A stretch of DNA of 53,663 nucleotides from Geminocystis sp. M7585_C2015_104 (lineage in GTDB: Bacteria; Cyanobacteriota; Cyanobacteriia; Cyanobacteriales; Cyanobacteriaceae). Position numbers and translations under genes: made by a program. The stretch spans positions 1-53,663 of the forward strand of contig DVEF01000047.1 in NCBI GenBank assembly GCA_015295805.1, read 5' to 3'. Below are positions 9,105 through 17,908 of this stretch, piece by piece (the stretch's first letter is position 1; each line of letters begins with the position of its first letter). The notes under the pieces were generated by a model, which did no database searches, had not been told where the DNA came from, and was given only the letters and a program-made list of their open reading frames with translations.

Positions 9105-12100
9105 CTAACCGGTGGAGGGATAAAAAGAAATGTGAAAGGAGACGCCTTGATTGGGATAACTGATAACCTCAATAGAGGCGTCTAATTGTTGACATAATAG
9201 TCTAACTAGACGCAACCCCAGAGAATCACTTTCTTCCCAGTTAAAATCGGGTGGGAAACCAACACCATTGTCACTGACTTTTAAAAGGATTTCCCCTGTA
9301 TCTTCCACCCCCAAACTTATTCTCACCTCCCCCTCTCTATTATCGGGAAAGGCATGTTTAAAAGCGTTAGTAACTAATTCGTTGACAAGCAAACCGGCAG
9401 GAATGGCTGTTTGTATGTTTAGACGGCACTGTTGAATATCGGTTAGTAGAGTAATTTTGGGGTGGTTTGTCTGACTAGCTTTGTGGTGAAGAGGAAAAGT
9501 CGAAGGGGAAGTGGGGTGGTGGGTATAAGAGAGAGAAAGATTAGAAACTAAACGGTGGAGGTATTGGGCGAAATCAATTTCCGAAAGATCCTCTGACTGA
9601 TACAATTGTTCATGAATAATGGCCATGGTCTGAATACGATTCTGACTGTCTTCAAATAGACTTTTTACCTTCTCGTCTTTCACATATTTGGCTTGAAGGT
9701 TGAGCAGACTCGAGATAACATAGAGATTGTTTTTTACCCGGTGGTGAATCTCTTTGAGGAGTATTTCCTTTTCCCGAAGAGATTTAAAAAGTCTTTCCTC
9801 GGCAGCATGTCTCTCAGTGACGTCAGTGACGATACCATCTACACTCACCACTTCGCCATTTTGAGCGTAAACTATATAAGCCCGTTGTCTCAGCCAGCGA
9901 TAATCACCGTCGGGCAACTGGATCTTGTATTCTATTTCCCAGGTTTTATCCTTTCCCCTCTCCACCCCCGAATGACAACAATCCATAATCTCTTGCCAGG
10001 TTTGTTGTACTTCCGGTTTATGTTCTGGTACTATACAGTCAAACAAAAGTTCATGGTTGGCAAGTATCTTTTGGGGGGGATAACCATAAACCCTTTCACA
10101 GGCGGGATTGATATAACGTAGACGCAAAGAAGGTAAAGAGAATGACCATACCACATCCTGTAGAGAGTTTAGTATACTGTTGAGACGGGCTTCACTTCTT
10201 TGGAGGGATTCTTCCGCTTTTTTCCTATCACTAATGTCGTTAATTACAGCGATAAAATAGGAAGGCTCAACGGCCACCCACACTATGGACATGGTAAGAT
10301 TAACCCAGAGGTAACAGTTGTCTTTTTCTCCTTGTTTGCATCTGCGACACTTAATTCGGATTTCTCTCTCAAAGGTGATTTTACTGCCACAAAGAAGACT
10401 AGACAAGTCGACGAGGGTAGGGGGAACGTCTTCGGGGTGGATGAGGGAAGTAAAATCAAAATTAAGCAAATCCCCCCGGTTATAGCCTAGCATTTTTACC
10501 AGTTTATCATTGACCAGGACAAATTTCCCCTCTAAACTGATTTGGGCAATACCTACCGCCGCCTGATGGAAAATACTACGGAATCTCTCCTCACTTAGTC
10601 TACACCGAAACTGAGCTAATTTTACCTCTTCTATGTCCTGTCCACAAGCAATAAGACCAGTATTAGCACCATTTCCATCAGTGAAGGGATTAATATTCCA
10701 TACTATCGTCCTTTCTCCCCCATCCGCCAGCAATACTTTTGTCTCCACATTCCTTTGGATTTTTCCTGTGGAAATGGCAGCCGCAAAAATCTGTTTTAGA
10801 CTATTCTGATTGCTGGATGGGATGAGTAAAGAGAAATAGTCTTCCCCCATAACACAATCCCTTTTCCAGCCAAATATCCTCTCTGCCTCCTCATTCCACT
10901 CAACTATGCGATACTCCTGATTTAGTACTATAACGATTATCCCTGCTGTTTGCACAAAGGCTCTTAACCTATTCGCTGTTCTCTGTAACTCTCTTGTTCT
11001 CTGTTGTACTATATCCTCCAATTCCCGATTTAAATCCCTGAGTTGAGCCTCATTTTGTTTTATTTGAGTAACATCTCGCGCCACAGCATAAATGATGCCA
11101 TCCTCATGGAAAAGGCATCTCCAGGCAAGCCAACGGTAATCCCCATCCTTAGTCAGCCAACGGTTTTCAAAGCCAATACTACTAAAACCCTGATTTATTT
11201 TAACTAACTGTTGCCTAGTAGTCTCAATATCCTCGGGGTGAATAAAGGATAATATATTCTTCTGGTTAAATTCTGATGCAGGATAACCGAGAGTTTTAAC
11301 TAGACTCCAATTGACTCGTTTAAAGGAACCATCCATCCCCATGACACAAAATATATCTGGGGAAAGACTAAAGAAACAATCCAACTGTCTTTGGCTTTTA
11401 ATTTTCTCAATGGCGGTGGCTAAAACATTAGCAAACGTTTGGAGAAAATCTAGTTCCTCAGGGTTGAATTTGCGGGGTTTTTGACTATAAACTCCCAAAA
11501 CTCCATAATAGTTATCTTTTTCGCCCATTGGTACAGTGGCCGCACTAACAATTTTGCTATTATGTAGTAGGGGACAAGGACTAAAACGGGTTTCTACAAG
11601 TAAATCCTCGGTAACTACTGGTTGCATAACCTGGAGAGTGTATCCCGGCAACCAGCGGGGTGATTTACTGATTTGTGCTTTCCCTAGCCACTCTGGTTTC
11701 CATCCCTTTCCCGCCTTGAGGAGAAAACAAGCCTGATTGCTTTGCAACTGGTGGATAGCGATGAATTCTACTTTCAACGTCTCACCCACTATTCCCACTG
11801 CAGTGTCTAGTAGTTTTTGTATGTCAGTTTCAACTAGGGCAGTTTTGGCTAATTGGACAATAGCAGTCTGATATCTAGCGATTTCCTTCGTTTTTTGGGC
11901 ATATTCTCCCTGTTGCAGGGCGATGGCCAATTGATACGCCAATTGTTGCAGTAAATTTAATTCTTCCTCTTGCCAATGACGTGGTTTTTTACAATTTTGG
12001 GCGGCAAGTAGTCCCCAGAGACTTTCATGGAATATAATGGGCACTACTAGATTGGCTTGTACTTGTAAACTTAAAAGTAAATCCCGATAGCAAGGAGAAA

Positions 12101-13268
12101 GATTTGCCTGGAAGATGTCATCCACTGCTTGAATTCTGCCACCAAGATAGGGCTGGGTGAAATCCTTGACAAAACAGTGATCTCGTACTACCCTGCCTTT
12201 AATGGAGGTTATCCCCTCTTTGACAGACTCGGCAACCACTATCCCATCCCCTTCTGGGTGGAGTTGGTAGACTATTACCCGGTCACAGTCCAAAAAGTTT
12301 CTAATTTCTGTTACAGTATTGTCCAATAGGGTGTCTAGGTTTAGGGTTTGGCGAATGCGCTGACTTATTTGTGACAGTAACTTCTCCCGTTCAAATTGTC
12401 TTTTTTCTAGTCCAAAGGCAGTCTTAAGACGGATAATTGTCTGCTGTTGTTGTTGCAAAAACTGGTACTGCCAGGAGGGGGACAAAATCTTTATTATACT
12501 AGCATGATTTACGAGACAAAATTGTGGGCAAATGTCACCGTTGCGGCTTCTTGCCTCCTCCAGATTGCGGGTAATCAGCAAATAGGGATAATTGTCTAAG
12601 ATTTCCAGCACAGAAGTAATTTTTTCATTGTCGGATACACAGGGAAAATTTTCGGCCGGTAGTTCAACAATGGTTTTATTTTGCCAGTTATCATATGATA
12701 AAAGTCTGAGGAAAGAATAGGGGGTGAACACCCTATAATTCTGGCTTTTTTCTTCCAGTAAGAAACCGGCAACTTTTGGCTTTTCCTCCAGCTGGCGAAT
12801 GAGAGATAATATATTAGACTCGGGGGGCAATAATTTCAGGTTGGCTTCAAAAATTTCTAACACCGAAACATGGGAATAAAAGGAATTTCCTCTAAGGAAA
12901 CCGCAAAGGCTTTTTGCAGTGATAATCCCCTGAAATTTTCCCTGATGCCAACAACCGTAAACAGGCGTCTTGTTTGTATAGATACTGTGTGCGATGGCAA
13001 AGATGTCGGCTGAGTCATTAATACAGACAGAGGGGAAGTCTTGACAAAAATCCCCCGCACAGAGAGAATGGAAACTGTGGCCATCATGGAGTTGTTTTAA
13101 GACAACAGGGGGGGAAATGTAACCCAGGGGGTGGCAGTCATTAAATACAATCAGAATGTCACAACCACTGGCTAGTTTCCTTACAACATCCATTAGGGGT
13201 GTTTCCGGGGGGATATAGACAGGGTTAGAGTCAACAACTTTGGCTGGTGGCAAAGACTGGTAACACAT
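9105..13268 (-). CDS. Multidomain sensor histidine kinase with a DXCF-type cyanobacteriochrome GAF domain
   Basis: A 1387-residue soluble kinase. Domains in order: CBS-like pair (about 10-265), GAF1 (about 295-455), GAF2 (about 465-622), four PAS/PAC segments (about 625-735, 765-880, 893-1012, 1025-1155), a HisKA_2 dimerisation domain with EIHHRVKNNL (His1175/1176), and a HATPase (NELVTNAFKHAF, DNGVGFP) to the end. GAF1 looks like a bilin-binding cyanobacteriochrome. It has DHCF (Asp363, Cys365), the DXCF signature, and a canonical Cys393 in LSPCYRDLL, 28 residues later, followed by QANLVVPI. Two-Cys DXCF domains usually make blue/green or similar photoswitches with phycoviolobilin. GAF2 lacks these Cys motifs. 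No response regulator is adjacent, so the partner is unknown. ATG at 13268. Confidence 0.9.
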   Translation of the reverse strand: MCYQSLPPAKVVDSNPVYIPPETPLMDVVRKLASGCDILIVFNDCHPLGYISPPVVLKQLHDGHSFHSLCAGDFCQDFPSVCINDSADIFAIAHSIYTNKTPVYGCWHQGKFQGIITAKSLCGFLRGNSFYSHVSVLEIFEANLKLLPPESNILSLIRQLEEKPKVAGFLLEEKSQNYRVFTPYSFLRLLSYDNWQNKTIVELPAENFPCVSDNEKITSVLEILDNYPYLLITRNLEEARSRNGDICPQFCLVNHASIIKILSPSWQYQFLQQQQQTIIRLKTAFGLEKRQFEREKLLSQISQRIRQTLNLDTLLDNTVTEIRNFLDCDRVIVYQLHPEGDGIVVAESVKEGITSIKGRVVRDHCFVKDFTQPYLGGRIQAVDDIFQANLSPCYRDLLLSLQVQANLVVPIIFHESLWGLLAAQNCKKPRHWQEEELNLLQQLAYQLAIALQQGEYAQKTKEIARYQTAIVQLAKTALVETDIQKLLDTAVGIVGETLKVEFIAIHQLQSNQACFLLKAGKGWKPEWLGKAQISKSPRWLPGYTLQVMQPVVTEDLLVETRFSPCPLLHNSKIVSAATVPMGEKDNYYGVLGVYSQKPRKFNPEELDFLQTFANVLATAIEKIKSQRQLDCFFSLSPDIFCVMGMDGSFKRVNWSLVKTLGYPASEFNQKNILSFIHPEDIETTRQQLVKINQGFSSIGFENRWLTKDGDYRWLAWRCLFHEDGIIYAVARDVTQIKQNEAQLRDLNRELEDIVQQRTRELQRTANRLRAFVQTAGIIVIVLNQEYRIVEWNEEAERIFGWKRDCVMGEDYFSLLIPSSNQNSLKQIFAAAISTGKIQRNVETKVLLADGGERTIVWNINPFTDGNGANTGLIACGQDIEEVKLAQFRCRLSEERFRSIFHQAAVGIAQISLEGKFVLVNDKLVKMLGYNRGDLLNFDFTSLIHPEDVPPTLVDLSSLLCGSKITFEREIRIKCRRCKQGEKDNCYLWVNLTMSIVWVAVEPSYFIAVINDISDRKKAEESLQRSEARLNSILNSLQDVVWSFSLPSLRLRYINPACERVYGYPPQKILANHELLFDCIVPEHKPEVQQTWQEIMDCCHSGVERGKDKTWEIEYKIQLPDGDYRWLRQRAYIVYAQNGEVVSVDGIVTDVTERHAAEERLFKSLREKEILLKEIHHRVKNNLYVISSLLNLQAKYVKDEKVKSLFEDSQNRIQTMAIIHEQLYQSEDLSEIDFAQYLHRLVSNLSLSYTHHPTSPSTFPLHHKASQTNHPKITLLTDIQQCRLNIQTAIPAGLLVNELVTNAFKHAFPDNREGEVRISLGVEDTGEILLKVSDNGVGFPPDFNWEESDSLGLRLVRLLCQQLDASIEVISYPNQGVSFHISFYPSTG

Positions 13269-13391
13269 GTCAGTCAGGGGGGTCCAATCAATTGGATATA
13301 CTAACCCTGACTTTAGTTTAGTACTTTAAACAGTTGCCTCCACAATTATTTTTCTTGCCTGTTGTCCTAACCTCAACTATAGGCTACCACT

Positions 13392-13976
13392 TCAAAGATC
13401 CTTTTCTATGACTATTTGTCCCTGTCTTAAAACTTGCCACCCTGTTTCTGTCCATTTTATCACAGTAGAGGCAATACCGGAAGAGGGGGGATTATCGGTG
13501 TCTAAAACGTAGACGCTGGGGAATTTCTCAGAAATAGCCTTCATGGAAGTCAATGGGGCTTCTCCCGATATGTTAGCACTAGTGGTAGCTAGTGGTCCTG
13601 TTTGTTTTAGAATTTCTAAGGCTACCTGACAGTTGGGGATACGAATGCCAATAGTCTCAGGATTGAGGGGATTCATGGTAGGGGGGATTTTGTCAGAAGC
13701 AGGCAATACCATAGTCAGGGCGCCGGGGAGGTATTTATAGGCTATAATCTTCCATATTCTCACCTCTTCATCACTACCCTTGACGTAATCCCACATCTCA
13801 TCTACACTGCTAGTCATTAAAACAAGGGGTTTTTCGTAACTCCTTTGTTTCAGCTGAAAGATTAAATCACTGTTAGCTGGTTTTACTGCTAAAGCTGGGA
13901 TGGTGTCGGTGGGAAAACTAACCACATTCCCAGCTATAGCTTTTTCCACCAGGGTTTCCAAATTCACTAACACCAT
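13392..13976 (-). CDS. tsaC: L-threonylcarbamoyladenylate synthase (Sua5/YrdC/TsaC family)
   Basis: The enzyme makes threonylcarbamoyl-AMP from Thr, bicarbonate and ATP, the substrate of TsaD for tRNA t6A37. The YrdC fold is shown by VVSFPTDTIPALA, LKQRSYEKPLVLM, PGALTMVLPAS, GIRIPNCQ and TTSANISGEAP. I choose the ATG at 13976 (194 residues); an in-frame TTG at 13988 would add four residues. It lacks the C-terminal Sua5 domain, so it is the short TsaC type. Confidence 0.92.
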   Translation of the reverse strand: MVLVNLETLVEKAIAGNVVSFPTDTIPALAVKPANSDLIFQLKQRSYEKPLVLMTSSVDEMWDYVKGSDEEVRIWKIIAYKYLPGALTMVLPASDKIPPTMNPLNPETIGIRIPNCQVALEILKQTGPLATTSANISGEAPLTSMKAISEKFPSVYVLDTDNPPSSGIASTVIKWTETGWQVLRQGQIVIEKDL

Positions 13977-14135
13977 GATGACAGTCAACTTTCTTTTGCC
14001 TATATACTATACAGGAGACATCATCTTAATAGCCACAAACAACTGTTTTCTCTACCCCCACCGTTTCCCTAGGTTTATCAGTTATCCCAGTCTACCCATG
14101 TCTTTGTTTCACCTCTGCCAGGGATACTAGCCACC

Positions 14136-14993
14136 TCATGAATTTGTCTCACCTTCCCTAAAGAGGGTATCAGTTACCTTGGCTACCTCACACATTGGTT
14201 TTACATCGTGGACTCGGATTATGTCAACTCCCTGAATTATTGCATAACTACATACCGCAGCAGTGCCCCATACTCTCTTTTTTGGGTCTTCTTGTTGTAA
14301 AATTTTCCCGATAAAACTCTTACGAGAGGGGCCTATTAGTAATGGAAAACCTAGCTGCTTAAATTCTGTAATTTTTCTTATAATCTCTAAATTCTGAGAA
14401 TAATCTTTGGCAAATCCGAGACCTGGATCGAGGATAATATGTTCTTTTTTGATTCCATGTTTAATCGCCTGAGAAATTCTGTCCAAAAGGAAATCCTTTA
14501 TTTCTCCTATTAAATCCCGGTAATCAGTAAGAGATTGCATGGTCTGGGGGGTGCCACGAATATGCATTAAAATTATGGGCACACCCAGAGAGGCAGCAGT
14601 GGGCAACATTTGTGGGTCATAAGTAGCACCAGAGATGTCATTGATAATATCAGCACCGGCCTGAATGGCTTTCTCTGCTACAATGGCACGGGTGGTATCA
14701 ATGGAGATGGGAATGTCGGTGTGTTGACGCAAAGAGGAGATGACGGGGATAACGCGACTCAACTCCTCCTCTAGCGGTATTGTAGTGGCGCCAGGACGGG
14801 TAGACTGTCCACCAATATCAATAATATCAGCTCCTTCCCTCTCCATTTCCAGGGCATGGGCAATGGCATCATCAAGGTTGTAATACTCCCCACCATCACT
14901 GAAACTATCAGGGGTGACGTTTAAAATGCCCATTATGTAGGTGCGTTTGCCCCACTCAAAGACTCTGTTTCTAATTCTAAGGAACTGAAGCAT
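14136..14993 (-). CDS. folP: Dihydropteroate synthase
   Basis: FolP condenses p-aminobenzoate with dihydropterin pyrophosphate in folate synthesis. The 285-residue protein has the family signatures IMGILNVTPDSFSDGG (pterin site), GADIIDIGGQSTRPGA, SIDTTRAIVAEKAI, IINDISG and LLIGPSRKSFIG. I chose the ATG at 14993. The frame extends up to a TTG at 15086, but that adds 31 atypical residues and would overlap tpiA by 32 bases. GGGGAG directly abuts the ATG, so the ribosome-binding site does not settle the question. It is downstream of tpiA on the same strand and probably co-transcribed. folK lies about 6 kb away on the same strand. Confidence 0.93.
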   Translation of the reverse strand: MLQFLRIRNRVFEWGKRTYIMGILNVTPDSFSDGGEYYNLDDAIAHALEMEREGADIIDIGGQSTRPGATTIPLEEELSRVIPVISSLRQHTDIPISIDTTRAIVAEKAIQAGADIINDISGATYDPQMLPTAASLGVPIILMHIRGTPQTMQSLTDYRDLIGEIKDFLLDRISQAIKHGIKKEHIILDPGLGFAKDYSQNLEIIRKITEFKQLGFPLLIGPSRKSFIGKILQQEDPKKRVWGTAAVCSYAIIQGVDIIRVHDVKPMCEVAKVTDTLFREGETNS

Positions 14994-15054
14994 CTCCCCG
15001 TAGGTAGTCTTTTCTGCCAGTGGCTGGAGTTTCCCGAAAAGGGGGGCTAGGGAA

Positions 15055-15786
15055 TTAGAGAGGCTGGTAGTTGACAATACGGGCAAAACTGTCAGGATTT
15101 AAACTGGCTCCACCCACCAACACCCCATCGATTTCTGGTTGTGCCATGAGTTCATCAATGTTGTTGGCATTGACGGAGCCCCCGTACTGGATTGTAACAT
15201 TTTTATTGCTCAATAGGGAGCGAATAAAGGCAATTACCCGGTTGGCTTCCTTGGCTTCACAGGTGTCGCCAGTGCCAATGGCCCAAATGGGCTCATAGGC
15301 TATAACTAGATTATCCTGGGAGACATTCACCAAGTCCTTCTCTATTTGCCTGGCAATAACAGCCTCTGTTTCGCCCGCCTCCCGTTGTGCTTTGCTTTCT
15401 CCCACGCAGAGAATGGGGGTGATGCCGTGTTTTTGAGCTGCCAACAAACGACCATTTACAGTTTCATCCGTCTCCCCAAAATACTGACGACGCTCACTGT
15501 GTCCTACAATGACATACAGTACGTTGAACTCCTGTAACATAGGCGCGGAAATTTCCCCCGTAAACGCCCCCTGATCGGCCCAATGAACGTTTTGCGCCCC
15601 CAATTTTACCCTTGTGCCATGGAGACTCTTACACATGAAACTCAACGCAGTGAAGGGCACACATAATACAATCTCTCTGTCTTCTGGTGTGTTTTCCAAA
15701 TGGGGGAGAAAACTCTTCAAGAATTCCGCAGACTCCATCTGCGTCTTGTGCATCTTCCAGTTGCCTGCAATTACTATCCTTCTCAC
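15055..15786 (-). CDS. tpiA: Triosephosphate isomerase
   Basis: TpiA interconverts dihydroxyacetone phosphate and glyceraldehyde 3-phosphate for glycolysis and the Calvin cycle. At 243 residues it is of normal length. The substrate and catalytic residues are visible: Asn9 and Lys11 (AGNWKMHK), His96 (VIVGHSERR) and Glu165 ([11 protein letters not shown]), with the phosphate loop [11 protein letters not shown]. The start codon is GTG at 15786, with AGGGA about six bases upstream. First gene of a likely tpiA-folP unit, divergent from cpcBA. Confidence 0.97.
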   Translation of the reverse strand: MRRIVIAGNWKMHKTQMESAEFLKSFLPHLENTPEDREIVLCVPFTALSFMCKSLHGTRVKLGAQNVHWADQGAFTGEISAPMLQEFNVLYVIVGHSERRQYFGETDETVNGRLLAAQKHGITPILCVGESKAQREAGETEAVIARQIEKDLVNVSQDNLVIAYEPIWAIGTGDTCEAKEANRVIAFIRSLLSNKNVTIQYGGSVNANNIDELMAQPEIDGVLVGGASLNPDSFARIVNYQPL

Positions 15787-15889
15787 TTTGCTTCCCTAAT
15801 TAATCCCAAATTACCCTAATACTACAAACCCTTTAGTTGCAACTCCTCTATTTTAGAGTCTCTTGGTCTTCTACACAAGTCTCAGCCTA

Positions 15890-15907
15890 ATGTTAAGTAA
15901 TGTTAAG
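15890..15907 (+). repeat. Direct repeat ATGTTAAG x2, 10-bp period
   Basis: ATGTTAAG occurs at 15890-15897 and again at 15900-15907. The octamer, two-base gap, octamer layout is that of an HLR1 element bound by the OmpR-type regulator RpaB, although the half-site core is TTAAG rather than the consensus TTACA. Candidate operator for cpcBA; binding is inferred only. Confidence 0.5.
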
Positions 15908-15922
15908 AAAAATGAGAAAAAT

Positions 15923-15938
15923 CTTAACAAGATGTAAT
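15923..15938 (-). repeat. HLR1-like half-site pair on the minus strand
   Basis: Read on the minus strand, ATTACA (15938-15933) and GTTAAG (15928-15923) start exactly 10 bases apart. The first half keeps the TTACA core of the RpaB box, the second is TTAAG. It lies just downstream of the direct repeat at 15890-15907 and opposes it. Confidence 0.4.
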
Positions 15939-16007
15939 AAAAAAAAGTGCCAGAAGGAGTTATAAATTTATCTGGAGCTGCTCCGAGAGGAAGAAAAATC
16001 TCCGAAG

Positions 16008-16023
16008 GTTAAGATTTATTAAG
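16008..16023 (+). repeat. Third TTAAG pair upstream of cpcB, 10-bp period
   Basis: GTTAAG (16008-16013) and ATTAAG (16018-16023) start 10 bases apart, on the plus strand. This repeats the pattern seen at 15890-15907 and may lie within the transcribed leader. Confidence 0.4.
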
Positions 16024-16140
16024 AAATCCTAACAAAGTATTGGGATTAGACCCAAAATAAGAGAAACTAACCTAGGAGAGGGACTCCAATCGGAGTGTCC
16101 GAGAAAAAAAGTCTGACAGGAAAGAGGAGAGGAAGTAGAC

Positions 16141-16659
16141 ATGTACGACGCATTTACAAGAGCAATAGCGCAAGCAGACGCCCGCGGTGAATTCCTAACC
16201 ACCGCTCAACTGGATGCCCTAACCCAATTCGTAAAAGACAGCAACAAGAGAATGGACGTGGTAAACCGCATTACTAGCAATGCCTCTGCCATTGTAACTA
16301 ATGCGGCACGCTCCCTGTTTGCTGAACAACCCCAGTTGATCGCCCCCGGTGGCAACGCCTATACCAGCCGCCGTATGGCCGCCTGTCTCCGTGACATGGA
16401 AATCATCTTGCGTTACATCACCTATGCCATCTTCGCCGGTGATGCCAGCGTGTTAGAAGATCGTTGCCTCAACGGGTTGCGCGAAACCTACCAAGCTTTG
16501 GGAGTGCCCGGGGCTTCCGTAGCAGTAGGCATCCAGAAAATGAAAGATGCTGCCATTGCTATTGCTAATGATCCCAATAATATCACCCTGGGTGACTGCA
16601 GTGCCCTGATGGCCGAGGTGGCTAGCTACTTCGATCGCGCTGCCGCCGCAGTAGCCTAG
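16141..16659 (+). CDS. cpcB: C-phycocyanin beta subunit
   Basis: A 172-residue phycobiliprotein of the phycobilisome rod. Two phycocyanobilin attachment cysteines are present: Cys82 (MAACLRDME) and Cys153 (LGDCSAL). Asn72 in PGGNAYT is the usual methyl-asparagine site. These positions and the sequence [18 protein letters not shown] identify phycocyanin beta rather than allophycocyanin, phycoerythrin or phycoerythrocyanin. cpcA follows after 88 bases. Normally very highly expressed, in keeping with the rich ribosome-binding site. Confidence 0.98.
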   Translation: MYDAFTRAIAQADARGEFLTTAQLDALTQFVKDSNKRMDVVNRITSNASAIVTNAARSLFAEQPQLIAPGGNAYTSRRMAACLRDMEIILRYITYAIFAGDASVLEDRCLNGLRETYQALGVPGASVAVGIQKMKDAAIAIANDPNNITLGDCSALMAEVASYFDRAAAAVA

Positions 16660-16747
16660 TAAGGCAATAATAAAATCCCTGGTTGACAACACTGTTAGTT
16701 CCTCTTGAGTTAACAAAGTAAACCATAAATAGGAGAAAGAAGGTAAC

Positions 16748-17236
16748 ATGAAAACCCCATTGACTGAAGCCATCGCCGCAGCAGATTCTCAAGGCCGTTT
16801 CCTCAGCAGCACCGAAATCCAAGCTGCTTTTGGTCGTTTCCGTCAAGCTACCGCCGGTTTGCAAGCCGCCAGGGTGTTGACTGAAAATGCTCAGCGTCTC
16901 ATCGAAGGCGCAGCCAATGCAGTATATGCTAAATTCCCCTATACTACCACCACCCCTGGCCCCCAATACGCTTCCACCCCCACCGGCAGGGCTAAATGTG
17001 CTCGTGACATCGGTTACTACCTACGTATGATTACTTATTGCTTAGTAGCCGGTGGCACTGGGCCTATGGATGAATACCTGATTGCTGGGTTAGACGAAAT
17101 TAACCGCAGCTTTGAATTGTCTCCCAGCTGGTATATAGAAGCCCTAAAATACATCAAAGCCAACCACGGCTTGACTGGAGATGCCGCCGTAGAGGCCAAC
17201 TCCTACATCGACTACGCTATCAACGCTCTCAGCTAG
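16748..17236 (+). CDS. cpcA: C-phycocyanin alpha subunit
   Basis: A 162-residue alpha subunit that pairs with CpcB in rod hexamers. It carries the single phycocyanobilin Cys84 in [13 protein letters not shown] and starts [18 protein letters not shown], both diagnostic. A good ribosome-binding site (AGGAGAAAGAAGG) precedes the ATG. The linker and lyase genes often found next (cpcC, cpcD, cpcE, cpcF) are not present downstream; the next genes are a JAMM protease and hemJ. Confidence 0.98.
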   Translation: MKTPLTEAIAAADSQGRFLSSTEIQAAFGRFRQATAGLQAARVLTENAQRLIEGAANAVYAKFPYTTTTPGPQYASTPTGRAKCARDIGYYLRMITYCLVAGGTGPMDEYLIAGLDEINRSFELSPSWYIEALKYIKANHGLTGDAAVEANSYIDYAINALS

Positions 17237-17328
17237 TCTGTCTCATTCTGGCTGCTTTATCTTTTGCCGTCATTTCCTCCCCTTGTAACCCCTGTGTTAA
17301 AACAAGGTTAAAAAGATAAAACAGGTGT

Positions 17329-17396
17329 TATTGCCTGAGAAAATTAGCGAATACAATCTTATTAGGGATTGTGTTTGTTAGTTTTTTCAGGCAATA
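17329..17396 (+). terminator. Long stem-loop at the end of cpcBA, probable terminator
   Basis: TATTGCCTGA (17329-17338) is the exact complement of TCAGGCAATA (17387-17396). Inside, GAAAA opposes TTTTT and ATACAATC (17351-17358) opposes GATTGTGT (17367-17374), so almost the whole 68 bases can fold into one imperfect hairpin. It is followed by CCGTTTTATTTT. It also covers the upstream GTG that could extend the next gene, which supports the later start of that gene. A mobile-element relic is another reading. Confidence 0.6.
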
Positions 17397-17415
17397 CCGT
17401 TTTATTTTGGGGTTT

Positions 17416-17865
17416 ATGTGGATTAGTGGCAACAATCTGGCAGTAATCAAAGAAGAGGCATTAAAAAGCTATCCCCATGAATGTTGTGGTTTATTGTTGG
17501 GGGTGATAGAGGGAGAGAAAGACAAAAGGGTGATAAAAGTAGTGCCCACAAAAAACGACTGGGAAAATCAACGTCATCATTTTAACCGTTTTCAGGGAAC
17601 TTTATTTGACAGTTTTGCCATTAACCCCCTTACCTTCCTCAGGATTCAAAAAAAGGCAAGACAAAAAGGCTTACAGATAGTGGGGGTATACCATTCCCAT
17701 CCTTGCCATCCTGCTATCCCCTCCGAGTTTGACCGTGCCGTAGCTTGGCCTGTATACTCCTATGTTATCGTTTCCGTGGAAAAAGGGCAGGTGAAAGATT
17801 TGACCAGTTGGTGTTTGAATGAAAAGGGTATTTTCCTGGAGGAGGAGATTTTTGTGGATTCTTAA
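17416..17865 (+). CDS. M67 family (JAMM/MPN+) metallopeptidase
   Basis: A 149-residue single-domain JAMM protease. The zinc site is complete: Glu22 (PHECCGLLLG), His93 and His95 (VYHSHPCHP), Ser103 and Asp106 (SEFD). Stand-alone bacterial JAMM proteins (Mec+/CysM-linked and related) remove C-terminal extensions from ubiquitin-like sulfur carriers, but no such carrier gene is adjacent and the substrate here is unknown. I choose the ATG at 17416; the GTG at 17371 lies inside the cpcBA hairpin and would add 15 atypical residues. hemJ follows after about 40 bases. Confidence 0.85.
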   Translation: MWISGNNLAVIKEEALKSYPHECCGLLLGVIEGEKDKRVIKVVPTKNDWENQRHHFNRFQGTLFDSFAINPLTFLRIQKKARQKGLQIVGVYHSHPCHPAIPSEFDRAVAWPVYSYVIVSVEKGQVKDLTSWCLNEKGIFLEEEIFVDS

Positions 17866-17908
17866 CAGGTTACAATTGAGGGAATTAGAGAGTTACTGTA
17901 TATAGCCT

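Larger units (their letters stand above)
15787..16140 (+). promoter_or_regulatory. cpcBA upstream and leader region
   Basis: A 354-base gene-free stretch between divergent tpiA and cpcB. It holds three sets of 10-bp-period TTAAG/TTACA-type half-sites (see separate entries), small hairpins in the leader (GGAG-CTG-CTCC near 15974-15984; GGACTCC with GGAGTGTCC near 16081-16100), and a purine-rich ribosome-binding stretch (AGAGGAGAGGAAG) ending five bases before the cpcB ATG. I do not see a clear -35/-10 pair, so the start of transcription is not assigned. A long structured leader is usual for cpc operons. Confidence 0.6.

Noticed and set aside
16453-16966. Antisense frames of about 110 codons over cpcB and cpcA
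   Set aside because: They lie wholly opposite strongly conserved phycocyanin genes, with no family-like content. Shadows of biased codon use.
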